Shown: piece after piece, positions 32,775 through 42,168 of the stretch
How positions within the stretch are numbered: position 1 is the stretch's first letter
Layout: the number at the start of each line of letters is the position of its first letter
Source: Teredinibacter sp. KSP-S5-2
Lineage (GTDB): Bacteria; Pseudomonadota; Gammaproteobacteria; Pseudomonadales; Cellvibrionaceae
Assembly: GCF_032773895.1 (NCBI RefSeq)
Contig: NZ_CP120416.1
Span: forward strand, 2,850,001-2,914,000
Reading direction: 5' to 3'
DNA: 64,000 bases
Notes under the pieces: model-generated
The model's database searches: none
What the model was told of the DNA's origin: nothing
The model's input: only the letters and a program-made list of their open reading frames with translations
Program-made: the position numbers and the translations under genes

Positions 32775-33671
32775 TCAGGGTGTAGTGCAGGTTTGGTATA
32801 GCGTCTGAACGTTTTCTGCGAGGTGTTTATCGCTCGCGTAAATTACACCGCAGTGGTTCATAAACAGCGAATCATTTAAGTTAAGCGGTTGCCCGTGGAT
32901 ATCGCTCACATACGCGTCCGCTTCGGCATAGATACACGCGGTTGCGGCAAAGTCCCAAATTGCACCGCCACCTTTATTCACTTTGGGGTATTTAAAGTAA
33001 CAGGCCGGTGCGTATTCCAGTGCCCATATGGCGTTCATTACCGCACCACCGGTATTGATTATATTCAGCCCTTGTAAACCCATGCGCTTGGCATAGTCTG
33101 TAAGTTGTTTAACACTTTTTTCGAAATAGGCATGGTGGGTAAAACTGCGGTCAATGGCGAGTGTCAGTTTGCCCGATGTGTTGTTTTCAAATTGCCAGGG
33201 TGCATTGTTTTTAAACACACCCTTTCCCTTTTGCGCGGAATACAGTGTGTTGTCGACCGGATTAAATACCACGCCTAATACAGGTGTACCATCGTGAGCG
33301 ACTAACGCGATGGACACGGAATAACCCGGAGTATTATCAATAAACGATAACGTGCCATCGATGGGGTCTATCGCCCAAAAATACGCTTTGCTGTGGCGGG
33401 CATGTTGTTTTTCATCCTCTTCATTGTCACTTTCTTCCCCAAGCAAAGCAATATCATACTGCTCACAACTGGGTTGTAGATATTGCTCGATGATTTTCTG
33501 GCTTTGTATATCCACATTGCTGACCACTTGCGAGGCTAAGGTATCACCGCCCTGCTTTGCGTTTACTTCCAACTCTTGTCGATTAAATTGAGAAATGAAT
33601 TGCCCGGCATTGACTGCGGCATCAATCGCGTGTTGAAGAAGGTTATCCAAGTCGTGGGTTGAGAGTGTCAT
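32775..33671 (-). CDS. 3'(2'),5'-bisphosphate nucleotidase / inositol-monophosphatase family
   Basis: 298 residues of the IMPase/CysQ/BPNT family. The metal-binding motifs are in order: GEESDNE (~78-84), AIDPIDGT (~103-110), and a C-terminal WDFAATACIYAEA (~242-254). Lithium-sensitive phosphatases of this group remove the 3'-phosphate of PAP, PAPS or inositol phosphates. Since the next gene (10 bp) is a sulfotransferase, PAP recycling is the likely role. It follows the APH-like kinase gene by 48 bp. The symbol cysQ is plausible but not certain. Confidence 0.85.
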   Translation of the reverse strand: MTLSTHDLDNLLQHAIDAAVNAGQFISQFNRQELEVNAKQGGDTLASQVVSNVDIQSQKIIEQYLQPSCEQYDIALLGEESDNEEDEKQHARHSKAYFWAIDPIDGTLSFIDNTPGYSVSIALVAHDGTPVLGVVFNPVDNTLYSAQKGKGVFKNNAPWQFENNTSGKLTLAIDRSFTHHAYFEKSVKQLTDYAKRMGLQGLNIINTGGAVMNAIWALEYAPACYFKYPKVNKGGGAIWDFAATACIYAEADAYVSDIHGQPLNLNDSLFMNHCGVIYASDKHLAENVQTLYQTCTTP

Positions 33672-33719
33672 TGGGAATTCTTTTTTTCCGTTATTTAAAG
33701 TTCAGGGGGTGTATAAACA

Positions 33720-34730
33720 CTATTTTATATTGAGTTGTTGTATAACGTGTCTGCACAAGTTATTGCTGTAACGATGGACTTTCCAATGGCCTGGACTCCA
33801 ACCTTTTAGAAAACGATAAAAGTCTGCCCAGGCATAAGCGTATAATGGCCGCCAGTTTGCTTCCAGCTTTTCGATTGCAATCGTTTTTTTGCGCCGAACC
33901 AGTTCTTTGCCTAAGGCAGAAAAATAAAAATCGAGCAAGGTTTTTTCCATTTTCTCGCAGGTGCTTTCATCTAAACAACTGCTAATAAAATAGGCGACAT
34001 CTTTCATTCCGCAACCGGCACCCACGTACTGAAAATCCACAGCAGCCACGTTTTTCCCATTTTCGGCAAAACAAAAGTTTGCCAATTTTGCATCGCCATG
34101 CACAAGGGTTTGAAATGGCGAAGCATTTAATGCCTTGTCAATTAACGGTGCAGCTTTTTTCAGTAAGCTATCTTGTAAGGCTTGCAACTCATCGGGGCGG
34201 GTTGCCAGATGCCAATAGCAGCCCTGCTCCCACAGCCCATTAACATTCAACACCTGCGGTGCTTCAACCATAAAACAGGCATGAAAGCTGGCCAACCAGC
34301 TTAAGCATTGCTGCATATCGTTTAGGTTTGCATCGTCTTTACGTAGCGCAAAACCCGCTGCATCCAAATCTTCCATGATGATAATAGTCTCGCTGTCTCG
34401 CTCTTCCAGCCAGTAGGCTTTGGCTGTTGGGCAGCCGCGATCACACAAGTGATTCCAGTCTCGGTACCAATGGCTTTCTACTCTGTAGGAGTTGAGTTTT
34501 CTCTGGTGGGAGAAGGCAGTGTTCCATCCCCGTGGATGTTGGCTCTGTTCCGGTAACACGATATGTTTGACCACCACACTGGGCACCGATGCGCCATTTA
34601 CGGCGTAGCGTCGGATAACGCCGTAGCCACTCCACAGTGATTGGATATCTTCCAGGGCAAAGGCCGAATCGGCATTGCAGGCTTTGCAGATTAGGGCTTC
34701 GACATCAAATACTGTGTTTTTTGTATCCAT
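33720..34730 (-). CDS. Aminoglycoside-phosphotransferase-like kinase
   Basis: 336 residues from the ATG at 34730 (AAAAGG upstream). The frame also opens at 34862, but that extension crosses a palindromic repeat and is unlikely to be translated. The fold is protein-kinase-like: an N-lobe with VVVKH, hinge IIIMEDLD, catalytic loop [13 protein letters not shown] and metal-binding VDFQYVGAG. These match the EcKinase/choline-kinase/APH group, which phosphorylates small molecules. The substrate is unknown. First gene of a likely minus-strand operon with the PAP phosphatase and sulfotransferase. Confidence 0.8.
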   Translation of the reverse strand: MDTKNTVFDVEALICKACNADSAFALEDIQSLWSGYGVIRRYAVNGASVPSVVVKHIVLPEQSQHPRGWNTAFSHQRKLNSYRVESHWYRDWNHLCDRGCPTAKAYWLEERDSETIIIMEDLDAAGFALRKDDANLNDMQQCLSWLASFHACFMVEAPQVLNVNGLWEQGCYWHLATRPDELQALQDSLLKKAAPLIDKALNASPFQTLVHGDAKLANFCFAENGKNVAAVDFQYVGAGCGMKDVAYFISSCLDESTCEKMEKTLLDFYFSALGKELVRRKKTIAIEKLEANWRPLYAYAWADFYRFLKGWSPGHWKVHRYSNNLCRHVIQQLNIK

Positions 34731-34818
34731 AACCTTTTTACTATTGAGTGGTGAGTTGGGTATTCTACCGCAGTTTTTGAAAAGAAATGGGTAATCTAAA
34801 AATGGGGAGAGGTTAGAC

Positions 34819-34893
34819 CGCGTGTCAAAAACCGCATAAATACATCCATGTAGCTTCGTCAATTCATCCCTGAATTGACGATTTTTGACACGC
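34819..34893. repeat. Palindromic intergenic element A
   Basis: GCGTGTCAAAAA at the left and TTTTTGACACGC at the right are exact inverted ends. Inside lies a second hairpin, CGTCAATTC/GAATTGACG, and the motif CGCATAAATACATCCATGTA. Its size and nested symmetry suggest a REP- or MITE-like element. Confidence 0.75.
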
Positions 34894-35061
34894 TACCCCA
34901 ACCCCTCGAACAATGCGATAACATATGGTTTATCAAAATTTATCTACCTCACGACCCTATAATGAATTGAGTACTTTTTTGATAACATATTTACTCTTTA
35001 AACAAGCCTTTTGTAAAAAAGGTAACCTAAACAAAATGATCTATTACGGTTTAAACATTAG

Positions 35062-35135
35062 GGCATGTTTGCCAAAAACCGCATAAATACGTCTATGAAC
35101 TTCATTATTAATCGTTCCCGAACAATCGATTTTTA
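35062..35135. repeat. Palindromic intergenic element B (degenerate)
   Basis: It shares CCAAAAACCGCATAAATACGTCTATG with element A (one part identical over about 16 bases) and keeps the TCGATTTTT end, but the terminal palindrome has decayed. Same orientation as A. Confidence 0.65.
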
Positions 35136-35221
35136 AAGATCAACTTCAAACAGCTATATATAGCCCCCTTGGTCTAAACAAAAGCATATCGTCAGGCAAT
35201 TTACCCGAAGGGGTTTTATTC

Positions 35222-35302
35222 TTGTTTTTGAAACCTTTGGAGGCAGGATGCCGACAAAGAGCGTACAGGGATGTATTTACAGCGTGTTTCAAAAACATGA
35301 AG
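35222..35302. repeat. Palindromic intergenic element C
   Basis: Starts CTTGTTTTTGAAAC and ends GTTTCAAAAACATG (inverted ends). Its interior TACAGGGATGTATTTACAGC matches the reverse complement of element A (TACATGGATGTATTTATGC). It is the same family in opposite orientation. Confidence 0.65.
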
Positions 35303-35372
35303 AAAACGCCAACAACTATCCCTTAAAAATGCTATTCTTAGCCCCCACTCAACATGCACATGGAAAAGTCAC

Positions 35373-36494
35373 GTGTCGATAAAACAGTATCTTTTTATAT
35401 TTATTCTTTTTATTTCATCCTCCGTCCATGCACTGACCGATGATGAATATATTCAAGCCCTGCTTCTCTCCTCTAACACCTCCGACGGAGTACGGCTGGC
35501 AGGCAGGTTAATTCGTTTTACCCCGGAGTCTGATCCCATTATTGCTAAACTCGCGGCAGACCAACTTATTTATACTTTGCAAAACCCGATTTTGGATGAA
35601 GATGCCAAGGCGTGGTTAGCCAAATTACTTGGCAAAACCAAAGACCAACGCTTTCGTTCTATTCTTGAGCGTGCCCGAACGTTAAACCCGCCACCGAAAG
35701 TGGAGAAGCACATTCAGGCAGCGCTATTATTAATCGGTGACGGGGAAGTTAAACCCTATGTGACCAATGCAAAGATTCGTGAAGCGCACTTAGCGGAAAT
35801 TTTTGGTAGCCGTTCAAGCATCCCTTACCGACCGGAACTTAAAGCCGAATTTTTGGCGTTAGAAAAAGAAACAGAGCTTTCCACCATATTTCAAACATTT
35901 GGTTATCCCGGTGGTTCAAGTACGGATGTGAATATTCGTGATTTACCCCGTTTCGGCAGTACCCGTACCCAGCAGTTATTATTAACGTATCCGGAACTTG
36001 GGGCGCTTCAGCTTTATCGCTCCCGCGGTATTTGGCGCTTGTCTTATAAGATGCCCTACCCGGATATACAAACCGATGATTCTGCCGATCAATATATTGT
36101 GGATGAAATATGGAACTGGAGTTACCCACGCATTATCCAGTTTTTCTCGCATAACAAAGCAAGAAAGTTTACCCAACAGCAATTGGATATACTCGCATAC
36201 CGTGTTTGGCTTGGGGTGGATACCATTGATCCATTTTTGGCGGATTCACTTTGTCATTTAGCGAATTTTGTTCGTGCCGGTGGTCGTGGCCGTTATCAAG
36301 CCATAATGACCGATACGGCAATGAAAGCGAAAGACGGCAAGCTGAGGAAGTACAGCAAAAAAGCAGCTAAACGTGGCAAGAAATATAATGACCAATCACC
36401 GGAAGAACAGTTTATGCCCTATGGTGTGGAATTGAATTTGGATGAGCTGGAAATACCGAGTAAATTTGGTGCAATTAAAAAGCTGATGCCTTAG
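35373..36494 (+). CDS. Secreted hypothetical protein
   Basis: 373 residues from a GTG start (the only suitable one, next to the signal peptide). Residues 1-20 form a signal peptide ending VHA. The first ~130 mature residues are helical and look like a short run of HEAT-like repeats; the rest is mixed. A Lys-rich stretch (~322-342) suggests a surface patch. I do not recognise a family. A strong terminator follows, and the preceding DNA is repeat-rich, so it is probably monocistronic. Confidence 0.68.
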   Translation: MSIKQYLFIFILFISSSVHALTDDEYIQALLLSSNTSDGVRLAGRLIRFTPESDPIIAKLAADQLIYTLQNPILDEDAKAWLAKLLGKTKDQRFRSILERARTLNPPPKVEKHIQAALLLIGDGEVKPYVTNAKIREAHLAEIFGSRSSIPYRPELKAEFLALEKETELSTIFQTFGYPGGSSTDVNIRDLPRFGSTRTQQLLLTYPELGALQLYRSRGIWRLSYKMPYPDIQTDDSADQYIVDEIWNWSYPRIIQFFSHNKARKFTQQQLDILAYRVWLGVDTIDPFLADSLCHLANFVRAGGRGRYQAIMTDTAMKAKDGKLRKYSKKAAKRGKKYNDQSPEEQFMPYGVELNLDELEIPSKFGAIKKLMP

Positions 36495-36525
36495 TTCATA
36501 CACGAAAAATATTATTTTTTGAGTT

Positions 36526-36556
36526 CGCCAGCGACAAATGTCGCTGGCGTTTTTTT
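36526..36556 (+). terminator. Strong rho-independent terminator
   Basis: CGCCAGCGAC and GTCGCTGGCG form a perfect 10-bp stem with an AAAT loop, followed by seven T residues. It ends the secreted-protein transcript from 35373. A minus-strand gene ends at 36610, so it may serve only the plus strand. Confidence 0.9.
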
Positions 36557-36609
36557 ATCAAAAAATATGTTAAGTCATGTTCATTCACAAACACTATGCG
36601 CCATATCTT

Positions 36610-39600
36610 TTATGGTACAGGCACTGCCACATTGGTTTGCACTCGGTAGTTTTTATTTTCCAGATCCGTAATAGCCGTGGCTGCGTCCAGGCTTGGAATA
36701 CCGTCAAACTCCCGCATAATAGTGACGCTACCTTGTGTACTCCCCACTCTGGAAGATAATACGCCACTGAAAAACACCAGCAACGAATCAACTTCTGTGG
36801 TAGAAAACCCCACTTCTGGTGCTCCGCCAGTCAGAGAGAATTGATACAGGTTTACGGGGTTCCATCCGCCACTGGCTGTAAACAGATAAATGCTATTCTG
36901 TCCTCCAATCATCAGTTGGCTAAGAACAGAATTATTGATTAAACCTAAATCCCCGGTAATGGTGTTGACACCATAAATATTAAAACCGGTTAATTGGCTA
37001 TGCATATCCTGAACATTTCCGTTCAGGGTATTATTACCACTTAAAGTAAGCGACCTGACAGCAGCAGGAATATTTGCAACCGTTCCCGATATAGTATTTT
37101 GACCACCAACACTGAGGTAAATCGATCCATTATTTGTCAGAAGATCCAAATTGCCGCTGATGGTATTCACCCCATTTATGTTAAAGCTAGTCATATTTGG
37201 ATGAAGCGTTTGTATGTTGCCGGACAGCGTGTTATTACCAGAGACGGATAAAGCTGTGATCGTGTTTGGTATCGAACCGACATCACCGGTAATGGTGTTT
37301 CTACCTAAGATATATAACGAAACGGTACTATTATTTTGCACCAACCCTATATCACCCGAGATTGTGTTTTGCCCCGTGACATTCAGGTAGTTGAAGTTTG
37401 GATGCAGGTTTTGAATGTCGCCACTTAATGTATTTTGTCCAGCAATGCTCATTGAAGCGAGGCTTGTTGGAATAGTTTGCACATCACCAGAAATAGTATT
37501 GCTGCCATTGGAGACGGTTAAATTCGTCATCGTGGCAGGCACAGTACCAATATCACCGCTAACAGCGTTAGCGTAGTACATTAAGAACTGGGTCATTCCT
37601 GAGGGCAAGTTTTGTAGGTTGCCGGTAATATTACCCTGCCCGCCGGAAGTACCGCTTAGGGTAAATATTCGAAGGCTTGCAGGTAATTCAGATACATCCC
37701 CATTCACATCACTTCGTGAAGAAAGCACTAATTCTTCCAATGCACTGTGATTGGTTGCAAGCCCGGCAAATGTCGTGGTCAGCACCGCTTGGTTATTAAT
37801 ATTCAACACAACCAGATTATTGGCACCACTTAAAATACTGGTATCAAATTGATAGGCCACACCAATGCCGTTAATACCAGTAAGAGAACCGATACCGTCG
37901 GAAAAACTCACTGTGATACCGGTACCACCATTGGCATAGGTATGTGTTGCACGACCAGCCGAGGTAAGTTGTGCGAGATCCTGATTATTTATTCGAGTGG
38001 GTGTTGTGCCGTCATTCCAATCCACCTCAGCATAACCCGAGTTCAAAGCCAAACCGATTGAAGCAGTGTTGAGCAGGCTAACAAAAGGTAGCGTGACAGG
38101 ATCGATAAAGGTTAAATCATTAACGGTAATAAACGCGACAGCATCGCTGGAGCCGGCGCTATTGACTGCACGAATAGTGTAACCAGCACTCGCGACTATC
38201 TGCGCAGGTGTCCCGGATATTTCACACGAAGTTAAATCTGTGGTGACAGAAACTGTTAAACCTTCCGGCAAGACATCAACCGCAGTGCACGACGTCAGGT
38301 TTCCGGCACCGGTATTAGAAAAGACAAGTGGTGTAATGGCTCGTGTAAAGGTATAAACCTGTGGGCTGGTATCCGCAAGCGCAGGCGTATTCAATACCGT
38401 GGAAATATTTACTGTTGCTTCTGCACTACCGTCTTCGTTTGTTGCACGAATGCTGTAATCGGCGGTAGCAACTACCACGCTAGGCGTGCCAGTAATTTCA
38501 CAAGTAGAGAGATCCGCCGACACCCCCAACAATAAACCTGCGGGTAAACCTGCACCAACCACATCACACGAAATCAGATTTCCGCCACCGCTATTAGCGA
38601 AACTTAACGGCGTAATGGGTACGTCTACAGCAAATACCTGTGAGGCGATATTTCCTAGCTGTGGTGGATTAAATTGAAGGTTGTCGATAACGACCTGATA
38701 ACTTCCCACAATTTGTCTGTCACCATTTTCGCTAACCAATATGGCAAAGATAATGACCACACCACTGCGTAACGGTGTTAACTCACCCGCTGCATTTACG
38801 GAAACAATGGTTGGGTCACTGGATTCATAGATTAGTGTACCAACACCTGGTATGGTTGTTTCATCGACCGGGTTACTTAGTACTTCACCAATTTTTAATG
38901 TGGTGACCGCTTGCGTAAAGGTCACCACTTGAGGGCTGTTGTTTATTAACGTAACACCCGTGTTGGTTGCTTGAATCTGCTCTGTGTTGATTGTGGCTTG
39001 CAAGCTGAAAAATTCGCTTGTCTCGTTAGCGTCACCGTTAATGAGTGCTACCGCGACTTGTTGCTCAATGTCACCTACTTCAAAAATAACTGACCCGCTG
39101 GTTGGCATATAGTCCAACCCCGCCTCTGCCGACCCCGGCAATGTGGTATAGGCCACAGATAATGTTTCAGTTGCGGGTGCAAGTAATCGCAGCGTAAATA
39201 TGGCTTCTTTATCGTTTTCTTCTACCACATCACCAATAACACGAACAAAGGCTGGCACAGGCGTTACATATAAAAATGTTGTGGCGGAATTAATTTTGCC
39301 GTTGCTGTCTTCCACGCTCAGGCGAAAACCAATTTGCGTTTCATGCTGTAAATCCGGCACCACAATTTGCGTAGTTAATTCTTTGGGGCTAATAATGCGA
39401 ACTTCCGGCCCACTGATATGTTGCCAGTACACATTTTGCAGGGTAGTTCCTGCAACCAGCTCAACTTCCCCCAATAACGACACAATCACGTTCGGGTCAG
39501 AAAATTGCCTTTCCCCGGCAGAAACTTTTGGTAACTGAGAAAGCTGTTCGTCAGTGGAGGGTTCCGCACCGGGCGAACCTGTAACAGGCTCACCGTTTTC

Positions 39601-39735
39601 ATCAAAGCCTTGGGGTACTGGCGACTGAAAACTATCGTCTGAGGCCGTGGAGCTGCTCCCGCCACCACAACTAACGAGGACAAAGCTCGCGCAGAGCAAA
39701 AAAACAAAAAATAAGTGTCGAAAAAAAGTGTTCAT
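36610..39735 (-). CDS. Large surface lipoprotein with Calx-beta domain and solenoid-like repeats
   Basis: 1041 residues from the ATG at 39735, chosen because a lipoprotein signal follows directly (FVLVSCGGGS, lipid-modified Cys ~23). After a Ser-rich spacer come a beta-sandwich, a Calx-beta domain (~165-275), a Big2-like domain, two putative Ig domains beginning with variants of TPL.FANSGGGNL, and a C-terminal repeat array (~residues 620-970). In that array the pattern NTISGD or NTLSGN recurs every 20-24 residues with hydrophobic strands between, as in a beta-solenoid or LRR-like stack. Probably a surface adhesin or scaffold. Forty-eight bp upstream on the same strand is an autotransporter gene, so the two may be co-expressed. 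Confidence 0.75.
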   Translation of the reverse strand: MNTFFRHLFFVFLLCASFVLVSCGGGSSSTASDDSFQSPVPQGFDENGEPVTGSPGAEPSTDEQLSQLPKVSAGERQFSDPNVIVSLLGEVELVAGTTLQNVYWQHISGPEVRIISPKELTTQIVVPDLQHETQIGFRLSVEDSNGKINSATTFLYVTPVPAFVRVIGDVVEENDKEAIFTLRLLAPATETLSVAYTTLPGSAEAGLDYMPTSGSVIFEVGDIEQQVAVALINGDANETSEFFSLQATINTEQIQATNTGVTLINNSPQVVTFTQAVTTLKIGEVLSNPVDETTIPGVGTLIYESSDPTIVSVNAAGELTPLRSGVVIIFAILVSENGDRQIVGSYQVVIDNLQFNPPQLGNIASQVFAVDVPITPLSFANSGGGNLISCDVVGAGLPAGLLLGVSADLSTCEITGTPSVVVATADYSIRATNEDGSAEATVNISTVLNTPALADTSPQVYTFTRAITPLVFSNTGAGNLTSCTAVDVLPEGLTVSVTTDLTSCEISGTPAQIVASAGYTIRAVNSAGSSDAVAFITVNDLTFIDPVTLPFVSLLNTASIGLALNSGYAEVDWNDGTTPTRINNQDLAQLTSAGRATHTYANGGTGITVSFSDGIGSLTGINGIGVAYQFDTSILSGANNLVVLNINNQAVLTTTFAGLATNHSALEELVLSSRSDVNGDVSELPASLRIFTLSGTSGGQGNITGNLQNLPSGMTQFLMYYANAVSGDIGTVPATMTNLTVSNGSNTISGDVQTIPTSLASMSIAGQNTLSGDIQNLHPNFNYLNVTGQNTISGDIGLVQNNSTVSLYILGRNTITGDVGSIPNTITALSVSGNNTLSGNIQTLHPNMTSFNINGVNTISGNLDLLTNNGSIYLSVGGQNTISGTVANIPAAVRSLTLSGNNTLNGNVQDMHSQLTGFNIYGVNTITGDLGLINNSVLSQLMIGGQNSIYLFTASGGWNPVNLYQFSLTGGAPEVGFSTTEVDSLLVFFSGVLSSRVGSTQGSVTIMREFDGIPSLDAATAITDLENKNYRVQTNVAVPVP

Positions 39736-39783
39736 TATTATTTCCCTGTTATGACTAACAAAAGGCAAATGTAATCTGGCTTC

Positions 39784-41394
39784 TTATAGTGCGTCGAAAC
39801 GAATACCCAACTGAAATTGGGAGGCGTTTAAGTGGTCGTAGCCCACGGTTTGGGTATATTCAAAAAATGCAGAAATGCCGTGAATAAATGCCGCAGAACC
39901 ACCTAACGAAAATTCGTAAAATGCGCTGTCGCCACCATCGTTTTCAATCATGTATGACCGGGATGAATTAATGTCGTAAGCAAAGCGTGCGGTCATTGGG
40001 TCTCGGTTGGATTCCGCTTCGCTGTAATAAGTAAACGACATTGTCGGAATAAATACGCCCCAGCTTGGTGTTAATACGTAAGAAGCCTGCGCGCCCAACG
40101 CCACACTTAGCTGATCCATTTCCTGCTTGCCCAAATTCATGGCAAATGCGCTGTTACCCTGCTCACCGTAGGCATCGATTTTATTGAGCATATAATCTGC
40201 ACGTAAAAACGGCGTCACCGAAAGAGCCTCTCGCTCCCATGTCCATTCAGCTCGCGTGTTGAACATGCTTTGGCTTCCAGATGTGCTGCCCTTAACCTGT
40301 TCATTAACGGTGAAATCTTGATTGCCATATTGAATATTTCGGGTCGAATCTATATCGATCCAACCTTGCCCTAGCTGAGCGTAAATACTGAAATTGCCAT
40401 TAAAATAGGCTCCAAAAGCACTCAGGGAAGTGACTTCGGTTGCCAGTTCGCCGCCGTTGTTTTTGTAATCCAGCGACGAATCGCTGAACGATGCGGTGGC
40501 ACCCACTAAAAAACGGGTATTCAGGAAATGGTCCCCACCCAGAGTCAATGTCGTTGCACTTGAGTCGTAACCGCTTTCCAGAGAAGTACGATCACGATCG
40601 GCATCATCCAAAATAACGCTCGCAAATACGCCATAGCGTGGTAAGGCGTTGGACACATCATCCCCCGCTGCTGCGCCGGTAATACTGGTGCCCTGCCACT
40701 GACTGCCGTTCAATGCAAAACTATAGGGCGAGTACGCTGCGTTGCCATATTGACTGGCAAGCTTCTGTTGTTGCACACGTTGGGAAACGGTGGTGATTTG
40801 AGGCCGACTGGAATCGGCAACAATGCGCATTTGGGCAACGGTTTCTTCTGGTGTAATTTGGCCTAGAGCGACGGCGAGTGTTTCCGGGTCGCTGGTGGTC
40901 AAGGTTTCCAGTTGACTACAATGAGCCAGTAACTCAGCCTGGGCTGCGCCTAGTTCCGCATCGCTCTGGCTACGTAAGTCATTACACAAGCCATCCAGAG
41001 TCTCCGCCATGTTCTCGCTATTGCCTTCAGTTACCTGCTCGGCAATATCGCTGTTGCGGACAATAATGGTAATGTCCCCAACCGATAGTTCCTCGTTGAC
41101 ATCAATCACCGTGTAGGTAAACGCTAGTGTCCCTCCGGTATAGCTGGGGTCAGCTTGAAAAAACACACTGCCATCGGCATTTAATGTGGCACTACCGACC
41201 GCAGGTTGGGTAATGGATATTACCGTGAGCGCGTCGCCGTCGGGGTCGCTGTCGTTGGACAGCACATTGATCGTGATATTGCTATTTGTCGGGATGGTTC
41301 GCACATCCGCGTTCGCGGTTGGTGGTGCGGCCTGAACCAGGCTTGAGCCCAAGAGTAAATAGACTACTAATATAAGAAAGGCTAATTTTTCCAT
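39784..41394 (-). CDS. Autotransporter with Ig-like domain
   Basis: 536 residues. A signal peptide (cleavage near VQAA) is followed by one Ig-like domain (~25-110) with NVLSNDSDPDGDALTV, typical of bacterial cadherin/Ig repeats. A helical linker (~115-200) follows. The C-terminal ~290 residues form an autotransporter beta-barrel of alternating strands ending in QLGIRFDAL. The passenger is very short, so the protein may display little more than the Ig domain. The barrel would be inserted by the BamA and TamA machinery; tamAB-like genes are at 49.5-54.8 kb. Possibly an operon with the downstream lipoprotein. Confidence 0.82.
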   Translation of the reverse strand: MEKLAFLILVVYLLLGSSLVQAAPPTANADVRTIPTNSNITINVLSNDSDPDGDALTVISITQPAVGSATLNADGSVFFQADPSYTGGTLAFTYTVIDVNEELSVGDITIIVRNSDIAEQVTEGNSENMAETLDGLCNDLRSQSDAELGAAQAELLAHCSQLETLTTSDPETLAVALGQITPEETVAQMRIVADSSRPQITTVSQRVQQQKLASQYGNAAYSPYSFALNGSQWQGTSITGAAAGDDVSNALPRYGVFASVILDDADRDRTSLESGYDSSATTLTLGGDHFLNTRFLVGATASFSDSSLDYKNNGGELATEVTSLSAFGAYFNGNFSIYAQLGQGWIDIDSTRNIQYGNQDFTVNEQVKGSTSGSQSMFNTRAEWTWEREALSVTPFLRADYMLNKIDAYGEQGNSAFAMNLGKQEMDQLSVALGAQASYVLTPSWGVFIPTMSFTYYSEAESNRDPMTARFAYDINSSRSYMIENDGGDSAFYEFSLGGSAAFIHGISAFFEYTQTVGYDHLNASQFQLGIRFDAL

Positions 41395-41673
41395 GTGACC
41401 AACTTCAACGTCATTTTGTTATGAATATGCGGAAATACGAAAATAGCTGAAAATTCGTTCCCGAGCACTCGAGCAGGCGTTATTATTTTTGTCCACGCCC
41501 AATCTTTGGAGACGGTAAATCATAAATTAAATAGATGACAAAAGTCATACGATTTCGTCGGAAAACCTAAGAAAATCGCCCCAAACGAACAAAGACATAC
41601 GTGCAGAGAGGCAATGGTTTTTGTTTGTTGAACAAACTTCAATATTATCCGTGCATAAAAACACGGAGAAAAC
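41395..41673. other. Intergenic region between P-loop kinase and autotransporter
   Basis: No gene supported. A GAAAACCTAAGAAA sequence occurs at about 41562 and again at about 41669, the second at the end of the kinase gene. Probably holds the autotransporter promoter. Confidence 0.35.
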
Positions 41674-42168
41674 CTAAGAAATTCTGATAAGGTGAAATCC
41701 TTCTTCCGTGGTCGGTGCAACAAAGTACTTGGTAACCTGCTCAAACATTTCTACCGTATCGGTTGCCGCTCTTTCCGGTTGTTCAATGCGCCTTTTTTCG
41801 ATCCGCTCCAGACAGGTTGCATTGCCCACATCAATAAAAACCAAACTGTGGGGCGCATCAACTTCAGTAAAAATTCCTTTGAACCACGCCCGTTGTGAGA
41901 CGGTATTAGCAGGAAAATCCATTACCACATCGGTGCCTGTGAGTAATATTGACTGAACGAGTTTTTTTATTTGTGGCTTGAGTCGTCTGGAATATTTTAT
42001 ATAGTCATCTAACGACGAAATTTTATTTGGGTAAAGCGATTCGAGCCATTCATCTTCCGAAAGTAAGACGGCATTTCTTTCTGAAGCAAATTCCTGTGCT
42101 TTCGTGGACTTTCCCGCCCCCATTTTTCCGCAGAAAAATACCAATGTTCCTACATTTATTTCGCTCAC
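41674..42168 (-). CDS. Small AAA/P-loop kinase-like ATPase
   Basis: 164 residues starting at GTG directly after the stop of the upstream gene. Walker A is FCGKMGAGKST (~12-22) and a Walker B-like strand is VVMDFPAN (~82-89). This matches the AAA_33 group (zeta-toxin/shikimate-kinase-like small-molecule kinases), often annotated simply as ATP-binding protein. The LIRIS end is just beyond the last helix. No antitoxin gene is adjacent. Zero spacing suggests co-translation with the small secreted protein at 42169. Substrate unknown. Confidence 0.75.
   Translation of the reverse strand: MSEINVGTLVFFCGKMGAGKSTKAQEFASERNAVLLSEDEWLESLYPNKISSLDDYIKYSRRLKPQIKKLVQSILLTGTDVVMDFPANTVSQRAWFKGIFTEVDAPHSLVFIDVGNATCLERIEKRRIEQPERAATDTVEMFEQVTKYFVAPTTEEGFHLIRIS

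Larger units (their letters stand above)
34731..35372. other. Intergenic region with three palindromic repeats
   Basis: No gene supported. Three related palindromic elements occupy much of this stretch (34819-34893, 35062-35135 and 35222-35302, entered separately). It separates the minus-strand kinase from the plus-strand secreted protein at 35373. Confidence 0.6.

Noticed and set aside
41674-42168. P-loop protein as a zeta toxin in a toxin-antitoxin pair
   Set aside because: Walker A fits a small kinase, but no adjacent antitoxin-like gene is present, and the neighbour is a secreted protein.
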